Source of the DNA: Imbricaverruca yamaguchii
Taxonomy: Eukaryota; Arthropoda; Thecostraca; Neoverrucidae
Assembly (NCBI GenBank): GCA_034440575.1
Contig: JAOTOL010001286.1
Coordinates: 69,501 to 133,500, forward strand
DNA length: 64,000 bases
Reading direction: 5' to 3'
Part shown: positions 11,472-21,585 of the stretch, one piece after another
Numbering within the stretch: position 1 is the stretch's first letter
How the letters are laid out: the number at the start of each line of letters is the position of its first letter
The notes under the pieces: model-generated
Database searches by the model: none
Seen by the model: the letters and a program-made list of their open reading frames with translations, nothing else
Told to the model about the DNA's origin: nothing
Translations under genes and position numbers: made by a program

Positions 11472-12301
11472 CCCTGTCTCTCCTGTCAGGTCCTCACTGT
11501 CAGGTCTCTGTGGGGGGTCGATAGAGACCCCCTCTCAAATATTCAATCTAAGCGTCGCACGAAAACGAAATTGGCGTCATCGGAAAGCGCTCGACGAGTA
11601 TGGCCAGACCCCCCCCAAAAAAAAAAAAAAAAATTGTCCACCAAAAAAGTGATGTCACTAGGGGCCCTAGAGTTTCACGACTTACACTATGTTTCATTTT
11701 GGGGTTTCATTTTGAGAGAGATGTGCAGAAAAAAAAAATTTGCAATCGGAAAACGAAAGCGAAATCGACCAGGACCATACAATTTTTTTGCTACCCAAAT
11801 ATCCCTTCTTTTTTACTGAATGTTTTTAGTTTTCAGGTCTTCTTTAATTTTCCTGATCTAATGGGTAGAATGGACCGAAAATGTTTATTAGAAGTCAAAT
11901 TGCTCCCATAAAATGCTCACTTTAGCCAGAGTCTTCTGTTTTACCTTTAATGGGCAAATATATAAAACTAATATGTAATCAAAGAACGGAAAAAAATAAA
12001 ACTTCCTCTCGTGCGTTTTGTTGCTTCCATAAAGATAAGCAAACGCTGAAATTTCCATTGAAACATCTTTATCCGTTAAAGCGTGACGTCTGGTTGAACT
12101 TTTTTGGAGGTGACCTCACTTGACCTTGACTAACTCGTTGACCCTAGAAGACTTGACTTCAAAATTTTGACACAACATGCCACATTGATGTGGGAAAAGG
12201 TATGCCAAATTTCGGTGCGCTGCCGCGCGCCGTTCTTTCACTATCCGCGGAAAACCTTAGAGGGATCGTCAACGACCCCCCCCCCACCCAGACAGCACGT
12301 G
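11472..12301 (-). mobile_element. TTAA-flanked non-autonomous element, copy 2 (inverted)
   Basis: This is the same family as 3499-4322 in opposite orientation, flanked by intact TTAA on both sides (11468-11471 and 12302-12305). Shared internal landmarks, read in reverse, are the gcgctcgacgagta block, the gcgcgccgttc GC block near 12230 and the ggtgacctcacttgacc block near 12110. It is 830 bp long with no coding capacity. It holds an A-run at 11617-11632 and C-runs near both ends. Confidence 0.8.
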
Positions 12302-12305
12302 TTAA

Positions 12306-14889
12306 ACAGTCCAGTCCTTCCCGTCCGGAGAGGTGGAAACTTTGCATTTGCGACATGGTTCCAGTACCCAGTCGCAGCCCCGCATGCTAATTCCTGCGGG
12401 GAATTATCACCGGTTGGGAAATTTGTTTCCAAATGTTGGTTACTTCAAAGTGTGTTGGTTTGAGTGCGTAGGCACTGAAGCTGGGCGTGTGGTGTACTCT
12501 TGTATGTACCTACGACGTGGAGGTTTTGATTTTTCGTCTCGGGAAGTGGTTCTGACGGTGCAGTTTATAGGCGACCCTGGTGCAGTGCGTGTCCGAGCGT
12601 TTTATCCTGACTTGTTGGATGCTTGTCACTGGAAGATTGAAATGATTGAGATGTTGCGGTGTGGTGCGTGCTTATATTAAGCATTTAACCCGGACACGTT
12701 TTACTTCGATGGGACCGATACTTGGATCTGGGTCTTCGCTATAAACATGGTTTGTGGCATAGGCCCTAATCTAACCACCTGATAGCATAGTTTCATTTCA
12801 ACAACACAATTTTCGATCCAGTTTAACTCATACGCTTCATTCGCTACGCTTCGTAATTACTGATCACCGAACGGTTTAATTTTTGGTCTACAGGAGACCA
12901 ATTACCAGGTCACTAGGGGTCACTGGTCGTTCCAGGACCATAAGTCATCAGTTGAAGCTGGTCGACTCAAGGCGCCCACTCACTGGGGGTTGCATTTAGG
13001 TCGTCGCCGTGACAGTGAGGTCGATTAATGTGGTTTCGGCTAATGCGGCGCTATATGAGTTTGAGAGGGCTGAAATGGAAGCTACTCTCTCCATTTGCGA
13101 CTGCCCGCTGGGAAGGAAGGCTGCCACGTGCTTCACGCGGAAAAATCGGACTCTAAAGAGCTCAACCGCAAGTCCGTCTGCTTGTGCTACCTATGCGATA
13201 TCAATAATTACAGAAAATAGTCTGGTCCCTTCATATTCTCCATTACACATTTAATCGACGTGGCGAATTACACATACTTGTTCCAGCTCAGCTGGGTTCA
13301 TTAGACAACTGCAGAGACGAGGCTATGCTCTGGATGAAGGGAAAACACTCGGAGGTAGATGGTTGGAACAGACACAGTTTCGCACAGCCTTTTTATTTCG
13401 AATATATTCGAAAGGTAGAAGAAATAAAGTGGCCACGGTAGCTCAGGAGCGTCGTCTTCCCTGGAAGGTCGTCTCCCCACCAATCCATGTGTGTCCTAAC
13501 CATATATTTTTTCCAAAGTGTCATATTCTTCAGGCCAGAGAAATGTGGAGTACATTCGAATATACTATTTGTACATGTTGGAAAATATGTATTGAATGCA
13601 TTGAAACTACCCTTTGCACAGGACCATCCGCTAATCTGATCGATTGTCTACTGGAATGAAGTGCACAAAAACAGCATAAACCAAAGGAAGAATTATCGTC
13701 CAACATTGGAGAAAGTTCGATTAAGTAAGGTTGATGTTATGTTTATTCCACGGCTTGATTCTTCGCTTTAACTTAGACAATGAGAACATCAAATGTATGT
13801 ACCAAATCATATGCTTGGCACAATGTTTGCGCGACATACAGTAAGATCAGAACTAAACTTGAATATGGTCTTACGCATCATATTCAAAGGAATGACATCT
13901 CGGTAGTAAGAAGTCAACAAAAACAATTATCGTTCAGAAGGTTGTATCGTTAACTACGTTTTGTTATAAAAACAGCATGCTGATTTTTTTCCAAACGGTT
14001 GATACAGAAGACAAGAAGGAGGAAATAATCACTTTTCTTTTGCTTTTCTTGAGTTTCTTGTTTCTTTTCAGGCTTAGTTTCACATTCGGGTCCAATTATT
14101 TAGAATGCGCTCCAGATGAATTATGCAGTCAGTCGTGGGCTAATTAAGGTGAATTAATAATCATGGGAGTATACAGGATGACCGAAACTGGGGAAGCACA
14201 GGGCCAGCAATTTGGCGTTTTATAATTAACTTAATTTTTCTTCATAACTGATTGTTCATGATTCGCAAAGTCACAAACACGATCCATTCGTGTGTTGCTC
14301 GGGATCGAGTGAACAGGGCTAGATAGGTATGTTAGGTGTGTAGGATGTTGGATAGTTTCTTTTGAATTTAGGGTGCGGTATTGGTTGCGATGCTGAGTAT
14401 CTTTTTGTCCAGGCTTATCGTATATTCCATTTATATGTTTAACCCAGATGGACCCCTTTGGCTTGTGTGAAGTATGAACACTATGATTCTATTATTTGAT
14501 GACTGAAGTGCATTTTTCGAATTCGTAGAGAAAATCTAGAAAAGATCATCTAAGTCTCCTTAGCTAGGCATATACAAAAGGGAGTGCACAGATTGGCCAC
14601 GACTTAATTCAAATGGATTTATTAAGGAAACGGGAAATTTAAATTATAGTGGTCTTGAAGATTATCAAGGCATGTGAATTCACTCCCAAGTTATTCAATC
14701 AATGAAAACGACTCCTGCTTTTCTCCAACTTATGCAATCAAACTTCAACCTTGCATTTGTATTGAGTTCGAAGTGTCCAGTGAGTCAAGGTAGGTCACGG
14801 AAATTTAGGCCACCATGTCACGAATTCAATTTGTTCCTTCGATGTTCTGAGATCGAGTGTATCGAAGTAAGTTTAACAAGATCTGTATT
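12306..14889. other. Unassigned sequence
   Basis: 2.6 kb in which I recognise no gene, retroelement motif or tandem array. Open frames here are short, at most 115 codons, and carry no domain signature. Confidence 0.4.
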
Positions 14890-15297
14890 TAGACATAAGA
14901 CATAAAGACATAAAGATTAGCGCAACTATGAGCCACAATGGCCCTTCTTGGTTGCACTCTGTACACTCAACCAGTTGCCCACCAAATCTGTCAATCAGAC
15001 CCCCCCCTCCCTGTAATATTGAAAAGCAAGCCCTCTATACTTATAATGATTGTCTATGCCGTGTTTAAAGATGTTCAATGTGCTGCTACTGACAATGGTT
15101 TCTGGCAGCTGGTTCCAGTGTTCTACTACCCTGTTGGTGCTCGGTGAAGAAAGTCCGTCTTAACCTTGTTCTGCTGTGGTTAACTTTAATTTTGAATTTA
15201 TGACCTTTAATTGCATCATTTCTGTTAAATTCAAACATTTCCCCAAGATATCCCCTCTCCAGACCATGGACAAATTTAAAGACCTCGATGAGATGAG
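14890..15297 (-). pseudogene. LINE-C 3' fragment (5'-truncated)
   Basis: The sequence is closely similar to 32900-33292, the 3' end of the CR1-like LINE-C. It covers the last part of the ORF2 tail and the short 3' UTR, and ends in the same octamer tail (agacataa repeated at 14891-14912; TTTATGTC when read 5' to 3' on the element strand). Homology stops at about 15297, which is 5' truncation of the usual kind. A small insertion near 15140 and frameshifts disrupt the frame. Confidence 0.85.
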
Positions 15298-17567
15298 ATT
15301 TATATTAAATAGCATCACTCGTAAGAAGCGACCACGCCAAGTTACCCGGTGCCATAACTGCAAGATCGTTGCTCAGAGGCACGTAGGAAGGACACGTGTG
15401 AATTATGTCCACGCGATATGACTATGCATTGATTTTTAAAAGAAACAACTGAGATGCACGGTGATATTTTCGGCTTTTCGTTGGTCGATTCGCTATGGGA
15501 TCCCCTGGCCTCCTTTTGAACACAGATCTAAAACTTTTGCCTGATAATTTCGAAGATTTGATGGCGAATTTGCTTTCTTTCTTCAGGCTGCGCTCAGAAA
15601 CATTTTGATGAAGCAATGCCACGTCATTAAAAAAGTGTTCCAGGTGTAGTTCTACGGAAAGATAATTTCCACTATATTTCAAAATACATGATTGAAAGAC
15701 CTGACACGATGAAATACCAAAACTCTTAAAAGTCGAAGATAGTTCAAGCGCCCGTGAAGAGATCCTACTTTTTCACCAGACGTGCCCAGCTGAACATTGA
15801 GATAATAACACAATATGACAATATGACACAAATCGGCTGCCTGAGGTCACCGACACAAGAGCCCTGTTGACATCACCATCCCACGGGCTGGGGAAACAGG
15901 ACACCCGACAGACACCCCGACGCGCGTCGGCCGCGATACTCATTAGGCCGTCGGGGCGACAGAGATTGCACGTCATCAAATATCCGGCGAGAGCGGCCGC
16001 GATCGATGCCGAGCGACGCGCTTGTTACTGCCCGCGAGTGTACTAATGACGCGCGTGATGAAGTCACCAGCCCGCCGTACACTTCAAACGCGCCGCGCTC
16101 GGCGAAGATCGCGCCCCGCGGCTGCTAATTGGGTGGCGGCGGCGGCGTCTGCGGCGGCCGGCCCAGCTGCCGGCTGGCTGCGACGGGCCTCATTACTGCC
16201 TGGGATGAGCAGCGGCGGTGGGTGGGCCACCGCCGACGCGTCCTTATCAGTCCCAACGAGGCGACGTGTTGGACGCGGCGGGAAATATTGGTATAGACCG
16301 GGCGAATCAGGAAGCTTCGTACTTGAAGACTTGTGCAATTTACTGAAGGCTGCTCGTGTTCCTAAAGTTACAAGATCCGAATTTAGTTTGTTCATTGGCA
16401 TGGCTATCAGTTATATGATAAGTTGAATAGTTAGTAAGTATATGAAACGCCAGTTTGGTACTAAATCGAGTGTATTAACGTGCACACTTTTATACGAATA
16501 AAACACGGCAGATCACAGTGGCAAAGCCAGGGGATCGGACAAAAAGAATGTTATGAGATATGACACTCTGGGCTAGTAAAGGGCACAAACGTTTTAGTTT
16601 GCCTTTGCGAAAATCTATAAATTTCTTGCTCGATCTAGTATATTTTTGGGTGCCAGAGGAAGCCCGAATCTCCTTGGCCCCCTTGGCTGTGCCTCGGGTA
16701 GAAGACGACCAATGGTCATGGCATCAGTGTTATTCCACGGCTTCAGATGGGCGCGCAGGATGAGATGGTTCCGACCTGAAGAAGCTATCCATCAATTCAA
16801 TATTTTGTGCAGTTCCAATGTTAGTAATTCAAAGTAGGAGATTCAAAAGAAAACGATTTTCAACCCTTTGGATGCTGCGCAAGCGGCCACTAATAGTATG
16901 TTGATCTAGTGACAAACAATTTAGTGCTATAATTCAGTGATGTTGTAATTTATATATAATATATATATATATACTATGTACCCATGTGGGTGAGTGTACC
17001 CGGTATATTATGCGGCGCAACAGGAATTTCTGACAGGGTTCCGATAAAGTCCAATTGCTTACCCTCTTTGTCGCAGCTAAGGTGAGCTGATTTATTTACA
17101 GTACAAGTAGGCATCTTCCACTGTCCGGGAGCGCACAAAAGTCCAATGCTCGCACTTTCCCGCCATAGTATATTACGCAGTCGCAGCGTACAGCATACAG
17201 TCGGGAGTTGGAATTGCATTGTGCACGGGCAACGCACTGGCTTTATTTTGCGGTTCTAGCATAACTTGGTGAAGTATGGCGAGGGAGCTGCAAACTCCCA
17301 CCCCGCTCTCGGAAGAGGAACGCGACAACTACTGGGCGCGAATGATTAATTCTGGTCGAAACGCCCTAAAGCCCAAATAACTAACTAACTAACGATACAA
17401 TTGTCTATAAGCCAACTCGCTTAGTCTCAATACGTGGTACTTGCTCTGCGTATTGCACTGTGACAACATCCTGGTGTTGGAAATGCAAGACTTCAGCCAT
17501 TTGTACCGGTACTGAGGGATATACGCCCCGAGCGAGTTATTCCAGCACCACTAACAGACACAGTGAT
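15298..17567. other. Unassigned sequence with a CpG-rich island
   Basis: About 15880-16280 is strongly GC- and CpG-rich and could be a CpG island or a 5' exon region. The 134-codon plus frame (16022-16426) and 105-codon minus frame (16084-16401) over it have no recognisable domain and overlap each other, so neither is called. A short (TA)n run sits near 16950-16972. The rest shows nothing. Confidence 0.35.
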
Positions 17568-17683
17568 AGGTCATTGTCGAATAATAGCAACACCCGGTAA
17601 TGCTTTGCAGTCTTAAACACCATACAGGTCATTGTCGAATAATAGCAACACCCGGTAATGCTTTGCAGTCTGAAACACCGTAC
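17568..17683 (+). repeat. 58-bp tandem duplication
   Basis: Copies 17568-17625 and 17626-17683 begin aggtcattgtcgaataatag and are nearly identical (about two differences), so the duplication is recent. Confidence 0.95.
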
Positions 17684-17849
17684 GACCTGAAATCTGCCCA
17701 GAAAATTGCCGACGTGACCACACGGGATTCAATTGCCATTTCCGTTGAAGGTAAGCCAGAGTTCCGTCCTATCTTCAACCGCCACACTAATCAAACTGTT
17801 GCCGAGTCCTGTCGTAACTCGCAACACAAAAGGTGCTGGACTCCGTCAA

Positions 17850-18075
17850 AAGTGTGACGTGACGTCAGAGTTGACGTGACGCGAGAGGTGACACGATATC
17901 ATGGGTGACACAACAACAGAAGTGGCACGACGCTAAAGGTGACATATGATAAGAGATATCATGACATAAGTGATGCGATGCGACGACAGAGATGACAACG
18001 GCAGAGATGATGCAACGTCAGATGTGACATTGCATCACAGGCGTCATGTGACGGCAGAGGTGGCAAGGACAGAGG
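17850..18075 (+). repeat. Degenerate gaggtgacatgacgtcag-type repeat, left block
   Basis: Diverged units of about 17-22 bp around gaggtgacrtgacgtca. A closely related block lies at 26725-26880, on the other side of the LINE-A pair. Confidence 0.6.
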
Positions 18076-18382
18076 CCATATGACGTCAAAGAGACTGTTG
18101 CCGACAGACGTTGCATGTCGCGCTGTGGTCTGCCGTTCGCGGGCAGCCGAGACATCGGGCTGGACGTCGCATGTCCAGCGATGACGTGTTTGCCTGACCG
18201 GCGGGGCGGCACGGTCGCCTCATCCGTATTTGCTCCGCGTATTTGTTGAACGCTGGCCGCGACGCAGGTGCGGGATGTTTATGCGACCTGTTGACCCCTT
18301 TCTCTCCTTGTCTCAGACGGCCCTTACCTTCATATATAAGCGGCGCGTCAACACTCCTTCACCGTGGATGGCATTGCGCGTC
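18076..18382. other. Unassigned spacer before LINE-A fragment
   Basis: No gene seen. Its last bases form the left arm of the inverted repeat at the LINE junction. Confidence 0.4.
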
Positions 18383-18402
18383 AACCTCGCAATGCCATCC
18401 AC
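18364..18402. repeat. Perfect 15-bp inverted repeat at LINE-A 5' junction
   Basis: gtggatggcattgcg at 18364-18378 is the exact reverse complement of 18388-18402, with a 9-nt loop. The right arm is LINE-A ORF2 sequence (compare 24297-24311). The left arm is absent upstream of the same site in the full copy, so the inverted copy arose when this truncated copy was made. Confidence 0.9.
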
Positions 18403-19393
18403 TGCAGCTCGACCGCCCATTAGGCCCTTCTGGACTTTCAGTCAACCAAAGGTCGAGTACTTGCTCTCGGAGAAGAAAGCCACTATCACATCGGCGGAGA
18501 TTCTAGGCCTCTTTCACAAGTTCGCCGATGACAACAATCACAAATCACTCATATTCACGGATGGGTCGAAACACGAGGCTAGGGTAGGCATCGGCATCAC
18601 TGGACCAGGTCTCAGACTTTCCAAACGTCTACCGGATAACTTCTCCATCTACTCTGCTGAAGCAATGGCCATTCTGGCCGCTATTTTCATTCTCCTTAAG
18701 CGAAAAGTCAGAAACGTAGTGATTTGCTCAGACTCCAAATCCGTCCTACAGTCAATTAGCAACACCCACGACTGTCCTCATCACATCATTGATCGAATCC
18801 AACAAATCGTGGCCCATAACGTAAACATGAACTTTTCCTTCCTCTGGATTCCGGGCCACGCCAACATCCCAGGTAACGAAGAAGCAGACCGGCTCGCAAA
18901 GCAAGCCTTAGCATCGAACACCCACCCCAGCGAGGAATATTCGGTAGACGATTGCAAAGCACTCCTACAACATCGCATTCGCCAACACCAACAGAAGACA
19001 TGGACACAACATAACTCAACACAACACAAATCCAACCACGCCCACTCAATAAAACCAACCATAGGCACATGGAACACATCAAATCAGTCTCACCGACAGA
19101 AAGAGGTCATCCTCACTAGACTAAGAACCGGTTGCACAAAACTAACACAGCCTCGATTAGAGGATGACCAACACACAACACCGCACTGCGACTCCTGCAA
19201 CACCACGTTAAGCATAGGCCACATCCTGCTAGACTGCAGTAGCTTTAGCTCTCAGAGACAACCACTTAAGGCCTTCTGCCAGAGAAAGGGCATCACCCTA
19301 TCGCTTCCATCGCTTCTCGGTGACAAACACGCAGAACTCATTCAATTGCTATTTGAATATCTGTATGCCACAGAACTATCAGGAGCTCTCTAG
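18383..19393 (+). pseudogene. LINE-A RNase H + C-terminal zinc tail (truncated ORF2)
   Basis: An uninterrupted frame ends at the TAG at 19391-19393. It encodes an RNase H fold with all four acidic residues in context: FTDGS, AEAMA, SDSK and NEEADR. A Cys-x2-Cys-x8-His-x4-Cys tail (CDSC...GHILLDC) follows. Endonuclease and reverse transcriptase are missing, so it cannot act alone. It differs from the full copy at only a handful of residues (for example Arg/Lys after HEA and Ser/Thr in the zinc tail). The open frame extends upstream to 18230 into non-element sequence, giving an accidental ATG. Confidence 0.9.
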
Positions 19394-20074
19394 GCACCAC
19401 CAACGCTCACATCAACTAGCAATACATGACCGCGAAACACTCATAGGAAACACGTAAATAGCCATCCCTGCATGGCGTCGGACGTACATGAGCCGATTTG
19501 CTTCCCAGTTAGGAATAATTGGCTACCTAGCGGTGACGTCGGAGGTAGATGAGCCGACTTGCTTCAGGAAAACAACGAAAAAAAAAATTGTTTAGCTTAA
19601 CGTAAAACCACTACCCAGAGGAGCCGTCGGACGTAGATGAGCCGACTTGCCTTCCGACACTTAACGTAAATGGCTACCCAGAGGAACAGCGGACGTAGAG
19701 GAGCCAAATTGTGAAACACCGTACTAACCCAACTGACAACCCTGCATGGCATGCATAAACTAACCAACTACTAACAACTAACACGCGGCAGCCGGCGTGA
19801 GAGGCGGTGTGGACAATTGCCTCCTTGTCCGCACGGTAAAAATCCCTCGGTGCTCTTCGATAGGAGTAGGCTAAAACCGGCACCCTGGCAAAATCAGCTC
19901 GACACTCAAAACGCCCCAGCCCCACCCAAACCACAACTTATTATGTGGAGGAGTAAAGTAAAATTAAAACCAGTTAGACACCAGGGAGACGTCCCCAACG
20001 CAGCCCCCGCCTCCAGCATCCAAAAACTTCGCACAAACTATAACGTAAAATTCCCTTAACGTAAATGTCCACTA
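19394..20074 (+). other. LINE-A 3' UTR with four-fold repeated motif
   Basis: This non-coding 3' UTR carries four diverged copies of a gtcggacgtagatgagccga motif, starting near 19477, 19538, 19625 and 19687. The downstream copy has the same motifs at 25386-25620. The motif is a candidate for the RNA signal the element's own reverse transcriptase recognises, by analogy with other LINEs. Confidence 0.8.
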
Positions 20075-21558
20075 CAGGGCAAGGCCTACGAGGTACGCCT
20101 CTACGTACCTCTGCCACTACGGTGCCGGTCCTGTCTGCGGTACGGACATGGCGAACGTGCATGCACGTCGCCATCTCCAAGGTGCAGCCGGTGCGCCGGC
20201 CACCACGCGACATCCGACTGCCACTCTTCTGAACGGAAGTGTGCAGGCTGCGCAGGGCCGCACCCCGCCACCGACCCCAATTGCCCCAAGTGGGCACAGG
20301 AGAGAGAGGTGTGCCGGTATGCGGCAATCCACCGAGTGCCACACGCAACAGCACGACAGCACATACGCCACAATACCACTGACATTCGCACAACCACAAC
20401 TGCACCTCTCCACACAGCACCTACCACCGGGCGAAGCTACGCAGCCACGCTCTCCACACCTAAGCCCACACCCACTCCGACACCAGCCCCCACCGGTCCC
20501 ACCATCCCACCAGCAGCCGGCTCCCGGAGCCCAGCACAACTCCCTCCTCAACGCTCTGCGACCCTCGCCTCAACCGCCCCTCCGACCCTCGCCTCAACCG
20601 CCCCACCGACCCTCGCCTCAACCGCCCCTCCGACCCTCGCTTCAACCTCCCCTCCGACCCCCGCCCCAACCGTCCCTCCGACCCTCGACTTAACCGCCCC
20701 TCCGACCCTCGCATCAACCGGCCCTCCAACCCTCGACTCAACCGCCCCACCGATCCCCGAACTCCCCGGCCCACTGCCCCTCGACCTCGCCGCTCACCAC
20801 TCCTTCCCACACCACCCCACCCAGGACCTGGCCTGCTCCCACATCCTCTCCACTTCGGACCTGGCCCTTATCCACATCTCCTTCACCCACGACCCGGCCT
20901 CCTGCCACACTCTTTCCACCGCGAGTCCGGCATCCCACGTCAGCCCCACCGAGGAATGGGGCTTCTTCCCCTCCCACCCCATCTCAGAACCGGCAACGTC
21001 GCTCCTCCAACACCCAGACCCGGTCTCCATTTCATCCCCCATTGGCACCCACCCATCCTCCATGAGAACTGGCCTTATCCTTTCGCGCCACCCCTTCCAA
21101 CCGGCCAGGGCCGACCTCACCACCCTGAAGCTTTCCCCCCACTGCCTCCTCCAGACCCTCGGCCGCTACCACACCCATCCGGCCGACCAAAACCAAGGCC
21201 TAGAATCAAGGCCACCACACCCACCCAGACCAACCTCAAGCCCAAGGCCACCATCTCCTGCCAAACCGAACCTCCCACAACCTCCTGCACACATACCCAA
21301 ACCCACTCGAAAACCACGTCTGAGGCCAGCACTCAGACCGAACCTGCTTCTCCTGCCATGCCCGTCGAGCCCACAACACCAGAGCGACCCACCGCGCCTC
21401 CCAAGCGCAAATATCGCCGCCACTCCGCCCAATCACCCCCCAGAACCCGTGCGACCAGGTCCAGGCTACCACCACTGCCTGGGACACCTCCCAACACTCT
21501 CTCCGTTCATCGATTCAACCTCTCTCCCCAACTCGACACCGACACTACCCCAGTCTAA
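20075..21558 (+). pseudogene. LINE-A ORF1 (gag-like), N-terminally truncated
   Basis: The frame enters at 20075 (GKAYEVRLYVPLP) and shows three zinc knuckles: C-x2-C-x4-H-x4-C (CRSCLRYGHGERAC), C-x2-C-x3-H-x4-C and C-x2-C-x3-H-x6-C. This is the nucleic-acid-binding part of a gag-like protein that packages element RNA. A Pro/Thr/Ser-rich region follows, built on a 24-bp repeat (PPTLASTA, about 20560-20760). The knuckle frame stays open to 21637, overlapping ORF2. A different frame (from about 20956 to the TAA at 21556-21558) looks more protein-like at its end (ASTQTEPASP, PPKRKYRR) and stops 27 bp before ORF2, so one frameshift inside the low-complexity stretch is likely. Confidence 0.8.
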
Positions 21559-21585
21559 GAACACAGAGCTACTAAACGTTCGGCA

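Larger units (their letters stand above)
18383..20074 (+). mobile_element. LINE-A, 5'-truncated upstream copy
   Basis: Nearly identical to 24292-25983 of the downstream copy. It carries the RNase H domain, the zinc-binding tail and the 3' UTR. Homology starts abruptly at aacctcgcaatg (18383). At its other end the 3' UTR runs to about 20074 and then switches directly into ORF1 of the next copy, without the last ~100 bp of UTR seen at 25984-26078. The two copies are therefore head to tail with a truncated junction. Confidence 0.9.

Noticed and set aside
16022..16426. 134-codon plus frame over the CpG-rich island
   Set aside because: Arg/Ala-rich translation typical of GC-rich non-coding DNA. 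A 105-codon frame overlaps on the other strand and I see no domain.
18230..18382. Coding extension of the LINE-A RNase H frame upstream of 18383
   Set aside because: The intact LINE-A has different sequence there, so this part of the frame is accidental read-through of flanking DNA.
18781..19082. Two overlapping 98-codon minus frames, repeated at 24690-24991
   Set aside because: Antisense shadows of the RNase H coding sequence.
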